A DNA stretch of 64,000 nucleotides, taken from positions 62,001 to 126,000 of the forward strand of contig NZ_CADFGP010000012.1 in the NCBI RefSeq assembly GCF_902833905.1. The letters run 5' to 3'. Position numbers and translations under genes: made by a program. Shown here piece by piece: positions 8,562 through 17,091 of the stretch. Origin of the DNA: Paraburkholderia tuberum STM678 (GTDB lineage: Bacteria > Pseudomonadota > Gammaproteobacteria > Burkholderiales > Burkholderiaceae). The notes beneath the pieces were generated by a model. It searched no databases, had not been told where the DNA came from, and saw only the letters and a program-made list of their open reading frames with translations. The number at the start of each line of letters is the position of its first letter. Positions within the stretch are counted from its first letter, which is position 1.

Positions 8562-10268
8562 ATGTCGAACAGAAAAATCGTCAAGACAACGCCTGCCGAT
8601 GAGCACGGCGCATCGATCGTCTCGCGTCGCGGCTTTCTGAAGTTCGCCGGCGCATCGAGTCTCGCGACGGCGGCGGGCGTGCTCGCATCGACCGCGCGCG
8701 GCGCCAATAGCGGCACACCCGATGGCACGCCCGAGCAGATCCATCTGACCTGGGGCAGCGACCCGACGAGCGAAATTACCGTGTCGTGGTCGTCGCTCGC
8801 GCCCGCGGTCAATCCGCAGGTGCGCATAAGCGGCGCCAATAACGGGGACCACGCGAAACATACGGTGCACGCGGTGCAAAGCACGTACACCGACGGCATC
8901 AACGGCGAGGTCGTATTCAACTATCACGCGCGCGTGCGCGAGTTGAAGGCCGACACGAGCTATCAGTACGAAGTGACGGCCGATAACGACGGCAATGCAG
9001 CGCAACCCTTCACCGCGAGTTTTCGTACCGCGCCGCGCGGCCGCGCGCCGTTTCGCTGGACGAGCTACGGCGATCTCGCGACGCCGAATACGAACTGGGT
9101 GCTGTCGTCGCCGCAAAGCCGCTTCGCGGTGGCGGCCGTCGAGCGCTTTCAGCCGCTCTTCCATCTGCTGAACGGTGACCTCTGCTATGCGAATCTGAAT
9201 CCGACGCAGCAGCCCGAGGTGTGGCGCGACTTCGGCAACAACGCGCAGACGTCGGCGTCGAACCGGCCGTGGATGCCGTGTCCCGGCAATCACGAGCTCG
9301 AATTCAACAATGGCGAGCAAGGCCTTGCATCGTATCTGTCGCGCTACGTGCTGCCCGATAATCACACGCGTTTTCCGGGCCGCTGGTACAGCTTCCGCGT
9401 CGGCTCGGTGCTGTTCATTTCGCTCGATGCGGACGACGTCGTCTATCAGGATGCCGCCGCTTTCGTCGCCGGGCCCGCGCCGCTGACGCCGGTCGCGAGC
9501 ACCGGCAATCCGCCGATTCCGGCGGGCACGTCGCTGTACGTGCGCGGCTATAGCAATGGCGAGCAGACACGCTGGCTCGAAAAAGTGCTGCGGCATGCAT
9601 CGCACGATAACGACGTGGACTGGATCATCGTTCAGATGCATCAGGACGCGCTCAGTTCGTCGAAGACCGGCAACGGTTCCGACAAGGGCATTCGCGAAGC
9701 GTGGCTGCCGCTGTTCGATCGCTATGGTGTGGATCTCGTGCTGTGCGGTCACGATCACGACTACGAGCGCAGCTATCCGGTGCGCGGTTGCAATCACAAC
9801 AAGGGCACCGACATCGCGACGGGGCACCCGGTCGATACGTTGCAGCCCAAGCCGATCATGTCGGCGGTATCGGCGGGTGCATCGACGTTCGATACGAGCC
9901 ACGGCACGATCCACCTGATTCTCGGCGGCGGCGGCACGAGCGCGCCGCTCGACGTGTATGGCGTCGATACCGGCACGGGCCTGCCGCAGGCGCGCATCTT
10001 CACGAAGCCGAATCGCCCGGTGCCGTCGACGACCGCGGGCACGTTTGTGCGCGCGAGCGCCGACGCGGTCGAAGACGCGATCTGGTCCGCCCAACGCGAC
10101 ACCGGCACCGGTTACGGCATCGCGGTGTTCGACTACGATCCGGGGCAGCGCGGCGGCGACACCACGATCACGATGAACTACTACCATGCGCCGGGCGCGG
10201 ATCAGACGCCGACGCCGGAATACGATCTGTTCGAGACGATCGAATTGAAGAAGAAGCGGCGCGGGTAG
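8562..10268 (+). CDS. Tat-exported purple-acid-type metallophosphoesterase
   Basis: A 568-residue secreted phosphatase. Residues 22-45 hold a twin-arginine signal (S-R-R-G-F-L-K-F) followed by an alanine-rich hydrophobic stretch. A fibronectin-like N-terminal domain (I-H-L-T-W-G-S-D-P) precedes the calcineurin-like domain, which shows Y-G-D-L, L-N-G-D-L-C-Y, P-C-P-G-N-H-E, Q-M-H-Q-D and C-G-H-D-H-D-Y-E-R, the metal ligands of purple acid phosphatases. It probably hydrolyses phosphomonoesters in the periplasm, but the substrate is not evident. Monocistronic, closed by a strong terminator. Confidence 0.88.
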   Translation: MSNRKIVKTTPADEHGASIVSRRGFLKFAGASSLATAAGVLASTARGANSGTPDGTPEQIHLTWGSDPTSEITVSWSSLAPAVNPQVRISGANNGDHAKHTVHAVQSTYTDGINGEVVFNYHARVRELKADTSYQYEVTADNDGNAAQPFTASFRTAPRGRAPFRWTSYGDLATPNTNWVLSSPQSRFAVAAVERFQPLFHLLNGDLCYANLNPTQQPEVWRDFGNNAQTSASNRPWMPCPGNHELEFNNGEQGLASYLSRYVLPDNHTRFPGRWYSFRVGSVLFISLDADDVVYQDAAAFVAGPAPLTPVASTGNPPIPAGTSLYVRGYSNGEQTRWLEKVLRHASHDNDVDWIIVQMHQDALSSSKTGNGSDKGIREAWLPLFDRYGVDLVLCGHDHDYERSYPVRGCNHNKGTDIATGHPVDTLQPKPIMSAVSAGASTFDTSHGTIHLILGGGGTSAPLDVYGVDTGTGLPQARIFTKPNRPVPSTTAGTFVRASADAVEDAIWSAQRDTGTGYGIAVFDYDPGQRGGDTTITMNYYHAPGADQTPTPEYDLFETIELKKKRRG

Positions 10269-10308
10269 AAGGATAGATTTGATTGACTGATCGGCATTCA
10301 ATTTTCAG

Positions 10309-10340
10309 GGGCCGCTCATCACGAGCGGCCCTTGTTTTTT
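10309..10340 (+). terminator. Rho-independent terminator of the phosphoesterase gene
   Basis: GGGCCGCTC (10309-10317) pairs with GAGCGGCCC (10323-10331) around a short ATCAC loop and is followed by TTGTTTTTT. Confidence 0.9.
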
Positions 10341-10471
10341 CACGGTCACCGCAAAGAACAATGCCCCATTCATTTTGTTACACGTCTTACCGCCACAGAC
10401 TCTCGTGGTTACAAAGGCCTTTCGAAAGCCCCGCTATACTCGGCGCCGTCTCACTAAAACAAAGACCCGAT

Positions 10472-10912
10472 ATGTCGAAGAAAATCATTCAGATGGTTGC
10501 CGTGGCTGCATTGAGCGCCGCGGCGTCGTTGCCGGCACTCGCCGGTGATATGAACAACATGCTCGGTGGCGCGCTCGGTGGCGTCGCTGGCGCGGCAGTC
10601 GGCGGCGCGGTGGGCGGCAGCACCGGCGCGGTGATCGGCGGCGCGGTGGGCGGCGGGGCGGGCGGCGCGGTCACGTCGAATCGTCGTGAACGTACCGGCG
10701 CGATCATTGGCGGCGCGCTCGGTGGCGGGGCGGGCACCGCGGCCGGCAACGCGATGGGCGGCCGCACCGGCGGCCTGGTCGGCGCCGCGCTCGGCGGCGG
10801 CGCGGGTTCGGCGCTCGGCGGCAACATCTCGCGCTCGAACTCGTATGCCAACGACTACTCCCGCGGCCACCAATCGGGCAAGCACCATCACAAGCATCGT
10901 CGTTACGACTGA
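10472..10912 (+). CDS. Exported glycine-zipper protein
   Basis: A 146-residue protein with a signal peptide (MSKKIIQMVAVAALSAAASL...ALA). The mature part is built of repeated G-G-A-x-G-G-x-x-G-A-x-x-G-G units, two long glycine-zipper blocks separated by a basic SNRRERTG spacer, and ends in a His/Lys-rich tail (GKHHHKHRRYD). Such domains insert into or pack along membranes, and similar proteins are outer-membrane or periplasmic stress proteins. A TATACT -10-like box lies about 40 bp upstream. The ATG at 10472 is chosen because the signal peptide begins there. Confidence 0.75.
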   Translation: MSKKIIQMVAVAALSAAASLPALAGDMNNMLGGALGGVAGAAVGGAVGGSTGAVIGGAVGGGAGGAVTSNRRERTGAIIGGALGGGAGTAAGNAMGGRTGGLVGAALGGGAGSALGGNISRSNSYANDYSRGHQSGKHHHKHRRYD

Positions 10913-10930
10913 GACGGCATGACATCGACA

Positions 10931-10971
10931 GGGCCGGTCCGCGTCCGCATCACAGACGAATGCGGCGGCCC
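10931..10971. terminator. Hairpin between convergent genes
   Basis: GGGCC (10931-10935) and CCGCAT (10945-10950) pair with ATGCGG (10960-10965) and GGCCC (10967-10971). It sits between two convergent genes and could end either transcript, although a T tract is lacking. Confidence 0.4.
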
Positions 10972-10978
10972 TCGTCCA

Positions 10979-12130
10979 TCACGCATGCAGAACCAGTTTC
11001 TGAATACGCCAGTTCAGCAACTCGGCAACGAATAATACGTTTTCCGAAGGACACGCCATCTCGTGAATCCAGCCGAACTGCTTCGGCTGTTTGCCCGCTT
11101 TGCCAAGCACACCGAGCACTTTGCCGTCGAGCGTCATCTTGTAGATGCGGCCCGGAAAGGCGTCGGCGCTATAGAGCACCTGATTCGGTCCCGGCGAGAT
11201 GCAGATCGCCCAAGGCGAGCCCGGCGCGAACGTGCCCGCGGCGAGGTCCGCTTCACTCGGCATGTTGCCGATCGCGGGGCGCGCGTCCGGCGGCACCGGT
11301 ACGTCGATCGTGAACTGGCGCAGGAACGTGCCCTCGGTATTGAACACCTGGATGCGCCGGTTGCTGCGATCGGCCACATAAACGTGGTCGTGCGCATCGA
11401 CCGCGATGCTATGCGGCGTATGGAACTGCCCCGGTCCCGTGCCGCGATCGCCCCATGACTTCAGCCAGTTGCCGTCGCGATCGACCTTCGCGACGCGCGA
11501 GTTGATGTATCCGTCGCTGATATAGGTGTTGCCCGCCTTGTCCCACGCGACGTCGGTCACCTGGCGAAAGCGTCCGGGTTCGGACGGCAGCGGCGGATTC
11601 GGATGCTTGAGCGGCGCGGTTTCCTCGTCCGATGCTTCCTGCTTGCGGCCGAACACCATCGCGACGCGTCCGTCCGGCGTGAACTTGATCACCATGTCCG
11701 AGCCCTTGTCGGTGACCCAGATGTTGTCGTGCCGGTCCACCTTCACCGTGTGCGCGAATGACCACGCATACAGGTTGTGGCCGATCTCGCGCACGAAGCG
11801 TCCATCGGGCGCGAACTCGAGCAGTTGCGCGGCGGCCGCGCCATATGCGGGGCCGGTGGTGTTGCCGCGCGACAGCACGAAGATATGGCCATGCGAATTG
11901 AGCGCGACGCCCGAGCATTCACCGAAGTACCTGTCGTTCGGCAAACGTACGGGGTTGGCAATCGAGTCATAAGCAATCGTGGGCACGGCGGGTGTGTCCG
12001 CGGCGAACGCGGACGGCATGGCGAGTCCGGCGGCGCTACCCGCAAGCAGGCTCATGAAAGTCCGTCGGCTCATCGCCCGGTGGTCGGGACCGCCGCAGCA
12101 TGCACAAAACGACTCGTATCGCTCGCTCAT
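10979..12130 (-). CDS. Tat-exported NHL-repeat beta-propeller protein
   Basis: A 383-residue protein starting MSERYESFCACCGGPDHRAM with AGGAG eight bases upstream; the ATG 21 bases further upstream lacks a site. A twin-arginine signal (S-R-R-T-F-M-S-L-L) follows. The mature chain is a six-bladed propeller of NHL repeats, e.g. F-H-T-P-H-S-I-A-V-D-A-H-D-H-V-Y-V-A-D-R-S-N-R-R-I-Q-V-F split here as one blade. The fold resembles peptidyl-alpha-hydroxyglycine amidating lyases, but lyase activity cannot be inferred. The Cys-Ala-Cys-Cys cluster before the Tat motif is unusual. Confidence 0.8.
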   Translation of the reverse strand: MSERYESFCACCGGPDHRAMSRRTFMSLLAGSAAGLAMPSAFAADTPAVPTIAYDSIANPVRLPNDRYFGECSGVALNSHGHIFVLSRGNTTGPAYGAAAAQLLEFAPDGRFVREIGHNLYAWSFAHTVKVDRHDNIWVTDKGSDMVIKFTPDGRVAMVFGRKQEASDEETAPLKHPNPPLPSEPGRFRQVTDVAWDKAGNTYISDGYINSRVAKVDRDGNWLKSWGDRGTGPGQFHTPHSIAVDAHDHVYVADRSNRRIQVFNTEGTFLRQFTIDVPVPPDARPAIGNMPSEADLAAGTFAPGSPWAICISPGPNQVLYSADAFPGRIYKMTLDGKVLGVLGKAGKQPKQFGWIHEMACPSENVLFVAELLNWRIQKLVLHA

Positions 12131-12409
12131 TCGTTGTCTCCTTTGGTCCATCGCTTGAAGTGTGCAAAGGCAAGCCTAGTGCACAAACCGTTTAATGGCT
12201 AAATCGTTTTGGCGATGCTGAAAGAGACACTTCCCGTTATGCGCGATCACGGGCTGGTGGTGGCAGATGCTGTCCAAGTCGCGGCGCGCGGCGCGCGGCG
12301 GCGCGGTACCGCTCGGCACCGCGAGCCGGCCCGCTTTGCTACTATGTAAGACCGCGACTGCTTAGGTCCGCTTTAGTCCCCTGTTGGTCCATCACACAAG
12401 GAGATTCGA

Positions 12410-12703
12410 ATGAGCAAAGGTTATTGGGTGTCGTCGTACCGCAAGACGAACGATCCGCAGAAACTGGCCGCGTACGCGCAATTGGCCCCGGCCGCGGTGG
12501 CGGCGGCGGGCGGCAAGTTCCTCGTGCGAGGCGTGGCGGACGAGGCGCGCGAGCAGGGCCTCAAGGAGCGCACGGTCGTGATCGAGTTCCCGACGTACGA
12601 GGCGGCCGTCGCCGCTTACGAAAGCGAGGAGTACAAGAAGGCGCTGGCCGCATTGGGCGATGGCGTCGAACGCGATCTGCGCATCGTGCGCGGCACCGAC
12701 TGA
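12410..12703 (+). CDS. DUF1330 family protein
   Basis: A 97-residue small protein of the dimeric alpha/beta-barrel (ferredoxin-like) DUF1330 family. Characteristic are the G-Y-W-V-S-S-Y start, A-A-G-G-K-F-L-V-R-G, R-T-V-V-I-E-F-P-T-Y-E-A-A and Y-E-S-E-E-Y-K. AAGGAGATTCGA gives an ideal ribosome site before ATG 12410. Function is unknown for the family; no active site is evident. It is convergent with the sugar permease gene. Confidence 0.85.
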   Translation: MSKGYWVSSYRKTNDPQKLAAYAQLAPAAVAAAGGKFLVRGVADEAREQGLKERTVVIEFPTYEAAVAAYESEEYKKALAALGDGVERDLRIVRGTD

Positions 12704-12723
12704 CGCACGACCCGCAAGCGAAC

Positions 12724-12747
12724 ACTGCGCGGCACGCGCCGCGCAGT
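12724..12747. terminator. Perfect hairpin between convergent genes
   Basis: ACTGCGCGGC (12724-12733) and GCCGCGCAGT (12738-12747) form a perfect 10-bp stem with a 4-base loop. It separates DUF1330 from the convergent permease gene; no T tract, so termination is inferred from position. Confidence 0.5.
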
Positions 12748-12750
12748 CAC

Positions 12751-13602
12751 TCACTTCACCGCGCCGAGCGCGAGCCCCTTCACCATATAACGCTGCAACC
12801 ACGCAAACACGATCGAAACCGGCAACGTCGCGCACAAGGTCGCGGCCATCACCAGATGCCATTCGACCACGTACTTGCCCGCGACCATATCGGTCACCTG
12901 CACGGTCAGCGTCTTGTTTTCCGGCGAGCGGATCAGCGTATAGACGACCGCGAACTCGTTCCACGCATTGATGAACGTGAAGATGGCGGTCACGACGATC
13001 GCCGGCACCGCGAGCGGCAGAAACACCTTGAACACCGCGCGCGTGCGGCTGCAGCCTTCGAGCCACGCGGATTCCTCGAGATCCTGCGGCACGGTCTGAA
13101 AGTACGACGACAGCATCCACACCGCGAACGCGATATTGAACGCCGCGTACGACACGATCACGCCGATCCTCGAATCGACCAGGTTGCCGTCGCCCCACGG
13201 AATCATCGCCGCGAGCCGGAATAGGCCGACCACCAGCAGGATCGGCGACAGCATCTGCGTGACGAGCAGGAACTGCCGATACAGGCCGCGTCCGCGAAAT
13301 GGGAAGCGCGCGAGCGCGTAAGCGGCGGGCAGGCACACCGCGAGTGCGAGCGCGGTGGACAGGAAACTGATGATCGTGCTGTTGCGCAGCGCGACGCCGA
13401 AGTTGGCCGCGTCCCACATGTCGATGAAATTGCGCCACTGCCACTGCACCGGCAGCCAGCGCGCCGGATAGACGAAGATCTCCGAGGCCGGTTTGACCGC
13501 GGTGAAGAACATCACCGCGAACGGAAACAGTATGACGATCACGAGCGGCGTCAGGGCGATCCAGCACCACAGCGAGCGTTTCGTCTTCGCGCTCAGACTC
13601 AT
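12751..13602 (-). CDS. Carbohydrate ABC importer, inner permease (MalG type)
   Basis: A 283-residue inner-membrane subunit with six hydrophobic helices. The start MSLSAKTKRSLWCWIALTPL leads into helix 1; the EAA loop is E-E-S-A-W-L-E-G-C-S-R-T-R-A-V-F, and the C terminus carries F-A-W-L-Q-R-Y-M-V-K-G-L typical of MalG-like proteins. Its ATG overlaps the TGA of the upstream permease (ATGA), so translation is coupled. It works with the other permease, the binding protein upstream and probably the ATPase at 17.1 kb encoded on the other strand. Confidence 0.9.
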   Translation of the reverse strand: MSLSAKTKRSLWCWIALTPLVIVILFPFAVMFFTAVKPASEIFVYPARWLPVQWQWRNFIDMWDAANFGVALRNSTIISFLSTALALAVCLPAAYALARFPFRGRGLYRQFLLVTQMLSPILLVVGLFRLAAMIPWGDGNLVDSRIGVIVSYAAFNIAFAVWMLSSYFQTVPQDLEESAWLEGCSRTRAVFKVFLPLAVPAIVVTAIFTFINAWNEFAVVYTLIRSPENKTLTVQVTDMVAGKYVVEWHLVMAATLCATLPVSIVFAWLQRYMVKGLALGAVK

Positions 13603-14489
13603 GATGGCACTCCTTCTTTCGCGCGTTGCAGACGTAGATAAGCGATCGAGAACACGAACAGCATCACGAGCATGATCAGCGAAACGGCTGCCGCTTCGCC
13701 GGGACGTCCGAGCCGGAAGCCGAGTTCGTACAGGTAAGTGACGAGGATGTGCGTGCTGTTGTCGGGGCCGCCTTGCGTCATCACCCAGATGATCGGAAAC
13801 GAGTTGAACACGTAGATCACGTTCAGCAGGATCGCCATGTTGATGAACGGGCGCAGCAGCGGCATCGTCAATTGACGGAACTGCTGCCAGGCGCTCGCGC
13901 CGTCGATACGCGCGGCTTCGTAGATATCGCTTGGCACCGAAGACAGGCCGCCAAGAAAAATCGTCACCGTAAACGGAATCGACACCAGAATGCCGACCGC
14001 GATTTCGACGGGGAACGCGAACTCGGGCGTCGCGAGCCAGTGAATCGGCCCGCCGATCAGGCCGAGCCGCTGCAGCGTGACATTGACCATGCCGTAGTCG
14101 TCGTTGAAGGCCCAGCGCCAGACGACGGCGGTCATCGTCAAAGAGACGGACCACGGCAGCATCACGATCGTGCGCGCCACGCCGCGGCCGTGAAAGTCCT
14201 GATTCAGAATCAGTGCGACAGGTACCGAGATCAGCACCGTGCCGCCCACCACGCACACGGTCCAGATGATCGTGCGGCGTACCGAATCGAGAAACACCGG
14301 GTCCTGAAACACGTTGATGAAGTTCTGCGCGCCGGTGAAGTCGCGGATCGCGCCGAAGCGCGATACCTCATGCAGCGATTGCCACACGATGTTGAAAATC
14401 GGATAGCTGATGATGAACAGCGCGAGCACGAGGCTCGGCGCAATCAGCAACCAGGGCGCCTGCGCGCGCGAAGAAACGGAACGGCTCAT
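13599..14489 (-). CDS. Carbohydrate ABC importer, permease (MalF type)
   Basis: A 296-residue permease starting MSRSVSSRAQAPWLLIAPSL. Six transmembrane helices; the EAA loop reads Y-E-A-A-R-I-D-G-A-S-A-W-Q-Q-F. Near the end, P-I-I-W-V-M-T-Q-G-G-P is the usual F-type motif. It overlaps the next permease by 4 bp and follows the binding-protein gene after a 174-bp gap that carries a strong hairpin. The family includes glycerol-3-phosphate, polyol and oligosaccharide importers; the substrate is not evident. Confidence 0.9.
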   Translation of the reverse strand: MSRSVSSRAQAPWLLIAPSLVLALFIISYPIFNIVWQSLHEVSRFGAIRDFTGAQNFINVFQDPVFLDSVRRTIIWTVCVVGGTVLISVPVALILNQDFHGRGVARTIVMLPWSVSLTMTAVVWRWAFNDDYGMVNVTLQRLGLIGGPIHWLATPEFAFPVEIAVGILVSIPFTVTIFLGGLSSVPSDIYEAARIDGASAWQQFRQLTMPLLRPFINMAILLNVIYVFNSFPIIWVMTQGGPDNSTHILVTYLYELGFRLGRPGEAAAVSLIMLVMLFVFSIAYLRLQRAKEGVPS

Positions 14490-14596
14490 GCGTGCTCGAT
14501 CGTAAGACGCGCCCGCTCTCTGGCGGCGGGCACGACGGAATGGGCCGGAGGGTGCATCGTGCTGCATAGGCTCGAATGTGGGAGTGGCGCGGCGCA

Positions 14597-14628
14597 ACGC
14601 GCGGCGCTTTAGCTACGGCGCCGCGCGT
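14597..14628 (-). other. Intercistronic hairpin after the binding-protein gene
   Basis: ACGCGCGGCGC (14597-14607) and GCGCCGCGCGT (14618-14628) form an 11-bp perfect stem between the binding-protein and permease genes. Such stems commonly protect the upstream message, giving more binding protein than permease. There is no T tract, so full termination is unlikely. Confidence 0.45.
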
Positions 14629-14663
14629 CCCCTGTTCGTCTCGTTACTGTCAAAAGCCGCGTA

Positions 14664-15896
14664 TCAGTGACCGAGCGACTTGTTCGCCTGCGCAGCGGCC
14701 GCATTCAACGCTTCCGCCGGTTGCGCCTTGTTCAGGTAGATCGCCTGCATCGCGTCGGTCACGGCCTTCGCGGTGTCTTCCCAGCCGGTCACGGTCGGCG
14801 CGAAGTGAGCCGTGGGCAGCAGCGCGACGAATGCCTTGATGTCCGGATCGTTGAACGCCGGGTCCGCCGCTTCGGCCTTCGTGGTCGGCAGGAAGCCTTC
14901 GGTCGTCGTGAACTCGACGCGCGGTTCCTTCGTGAACAGATAGTCGAGGAACTTCCACGCGGTCTTCTTCACCTTCGAGTTCTTGAACATCACGATCGAG
15001 TCGGTGACCGCGTAGGTGGCGTGCGTCGTGCCCATCGGCACCGGATCGATGCCGTACTTCAGGTTCGGCGCTTCCTTCTTGATCTGCTTGGCGAGGAACG
15101 GCGCGGAGATCACCATCGCGACGCGGCCCTGCTTGAACAGGTTCTGCACGTCTTCGCGGCTATAGCCGGTGACGCCCGGTTGCGTGAGTCCCTGGTCGAT
15201 CATCTGCTTGTACATCGTCGCGGCCTTCACGCCCGCCGGCGAATTGAACGCGGCCTTGCCGTCCTTGCCGACCACGTCGCCGCCCATCGTCCACAGCGCG
15301 TAGTAAAAGTAGACGTCGGTTTCGATTTCCTTGCCTTGCAGACCGAAGCCGGCGATGCCTTGCGCCTTCAGCTTCTTCGATGCATCGATCACCTCGTTCC
15401 AGGTCTTCGGGCCGTCGGGGTAGCCGACCTTCGCGAGCAGATCCTTGTTGTAGTACAGCGCGCGCGCGGAAGCGGCGATCGGCAGCCCGTAGGTCTTGCC
15501 GTTGATCTGGCCAGGCGCCAGGAACGGACCGATGAAGCGGGCCTTGAAGTTCGCGTCCATATAGCCGTCGAGCGGCTCGGCGACGTCGTCCTTCACGAAG
15601 TCGAGCAGCCAGCGCGTGCCGACGATCGCGAGGTCCGCGTTGGCGCCGCCGGAGATGTCCGTTTGCAGCTTCTGTTGCAGCGTGTCCCAGTTCACGTCTT
15701 CGATCTTGATGGTCGTGCCGGGATTGGCCTTCTCGAAGTTGCGGGCCATTTTCTCGAAGTACGGCGCGGTCGCGTCGCTGTAGTGAGCGACCGTCACGCG
15801 GACCGTCTCGGCATGGGCCGAGACGGCGATACCTGCAAACGCGAGCGCCACGGCGACTTTGCCGAGCGCGAGGGAAGCACGGGCATGCAACGACAT
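14664..15896 (-). CDS. Periplasmic carbohydrate-binding protein (family 1)
   Basis: A 410-residue secreted receptor. The signal peptide runs MSLHARASLALGKVAVALAF to ...VSAHA|ETV. The mature protein begins V-T-V-A-H-Y-S and has family features: F-E-K-A-N-P-G-T-T-I-K near residue 70, Y-G-L-P-I-A-A-S-A-R-A-L-Y-Y-N-K-D-L, W-x-E-V-I-D-A-S-K-K-L, and the later G-R-V-A-M-V-I-S-A-P-F. AGGAGAG precedes ATG 15896. It heads the operon with two permeases and is divergent from the dehydrogenase-ATPase-RpiR genes, so both arms likely serve the same sugar or polyol. Confidence 0.88.
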   Translation of the reverse strand: MSLHARASLALGKVAVALAFAGIAVSAHAETVRVTVAHYSDATAPYFEKMARNFEKANPGTTIKIEDVNWDTLQQKLQTDISGGANADLAIVGTRWLLDFVKDDVAEPLDGYMDANFKARFIGPFLAPGQINGKTYGLPIAASARALYYNKDLLAKVGYPDGPKTWNEVIDASKKLKAQGIAGFGLQGKEIETDVYFYYALWTMGGDVVGKDGKAAFNSPAGVKAATMYKQMIDQGLTQPGVTGYSREDVQNLFKQGRVAMVISAPFLAKQIKKEAPNLKYGIDPVPMGTTHATYAVTDSIVMFKNSKVKKTAWKFLDYLFTKEPRVEFTTTEGFLPTTKAEAADPAFNDPDIKAFVALLPTAHFAPTVTGWEDTAKAVTDAMQAIYLNKAQPAEALNAAAAQANKSLGH

Positions 15897-15954
15897 TTTT
15901 CTCTCTCCTGTGGGTGGTTTGCTGCCGTCGCCGGCCGCCTTGGGTAAATTGTTT

Positions 15955-16011
15955 GAAAAAATCCTACATGACGCAAAATAGCTTGTCACGTAGGGTCTGC
16001 GATATTTTTTC
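15955..16011. promoter_or_regulatory. Nested inverted repeats in the divergent sugar-locus promoter region
   Basis: In the 319-bp gap between the binding-protein and SDR genes, CCTACATGAC (15963-15972) faces GTCACGTAGG (15985-15994), 9 of 10 matching, and the pair is flanked by GAAAAAAT (15955-15962) and ATTTTTTC (16004-16011). The surrounding sequence is locally AT-rich. It is a likely operator for the RpiR regulator of the cluster, serving both directions; direct evidence for the protein is missing. Confidence 0.45.
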
Positions 16012-16215
16012 TCGGGCTGTTTTGTGCATAAGATGCTGTAAAGCATGGGGTATTCTGCACGGCGCGACGGGGATGGAAACCCACTCTTCGGGATGGCCGG
16101 CAGTCGTCGCGGGTGGGATATGTAGGAAATTTACAGCGTTGCGCGTAGCGCGAGCCGGGTGGCGGACGGCGCCGGCAAGACGGCCGAAACGGCCAGGCCA
16201 ACGAGCGAGGAACAC

Positions 16216-17013
16216 ATGGATCGTGTCGTATTGGTAACGGGCGCATGCGGCGGTATTGGCAGCGTGTTATGCGAACGCTTCGTCGAGGCGGGTGACACCG
16301 TGCTCGCGCTCGACATCGACGCGACCGCGCTCCAATCGTTGAGCGTGCGACTCGGCGCGCAACGGGGCGCGCAACAGGGCGCGGACCAGGTCGTGCCGGT
16401 CGCGGTCGATCTCGGCGACGCCGCTGCGGTGCAGCACGCGGTGGCCGCGGCGGTCGCGCAGCGTGGACCGGTCGACGTGCTGGTCGCGAACGCGGGCGCG
16501 GCGCTCGGCGCGTCGCTCGCGAGCACCGACGCCGCAAGCTGGCAGCGCGACATCCATCTGAATCTGAACGGCACGTATCACACGGTGGAGGCGGTGCGCG
16601 CGTCGATGATCGAACGGCAGCGCGGCGCGCTCGTGCTGATCGGCTCGGTGAACGGTCTCGCCGCGCTCGGTCATCCGGCATATAGCGCCGCGAAGGCCGG
16701 CCTGATCAGCTATACGAAGGCGCTCGCGATCGAACTGGGCCGCTTTGGCATTCGCGCGAACATCGTCTGTCCGGGCACTGTGAAGACGCAGGCGTGGCAG
16801 GCGCGCGTCGAGAAGAATCCGCAGGTGTTCGAGGAACTGAAGAAGTGGTACCCGTTGCGCGACTTCGCGACGCCCGACGACATCGCCGATGCGGTGCTGT
16901 TCCTCGCATCGCCGCAAGCGCGCGTGATCACCGGCGTCGCGTTGCCGGTCGACGGCGGCTTGATGGCGGGCAACCGCCTGATGGCGCAGGAGCTGACGCT
17001 CGAGTCGTTCTGA
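16216..17013 (+). CDS. Short-chain dehydrogenase/reductase, probable sugar or polyol oxidoreductase
   Basis: A 265-residue classical SDR. The cofactor loop is T-G-A-C-G-G-I-G near residue 8, the dinucleotide acidic residue is D-I-D-A-T (NAD preference), N-A-G-A follows, and the catalytic Ser (I-G-S-V-N) and Y-S-A-A-K are present. The C terminus has the P-V-D-G-G motif. GAGG precedes ATG 16216. It is followed after 78 bp by the ATPase gene, so it probably oxidises the imported sugar or polyol. Confidence 0.87.
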   Translation: MDRVVLVTGACGGIGSVLCERFVEAGDTVLALDIDATALQSLSVRLGAQRGAQQGADQVVPVAVDLGDAAAVQHAVAAAVAQRGPVDVLVANAGAALGASLASTDAASWQRDIHLNLNGTYHTVEAVRASMIERQRGALVLIGSVNGLAALGHPAYSAAKAGLISYTKALAIELGRFGIRANIVCPGTVKTQAWQARVEKNPQVFEELKKWYPLRDFATPDDIADAVLFLASPQARVITGVALPVDGGLMAGNRLMAQELTLESF

Positions 17014-17091
17014 GCCGCGCGCGGCGCGTGCACTACGGCACCGGCAATACAACATCGGCAATACAACACACAGCAAGACAATGAGGACAGC

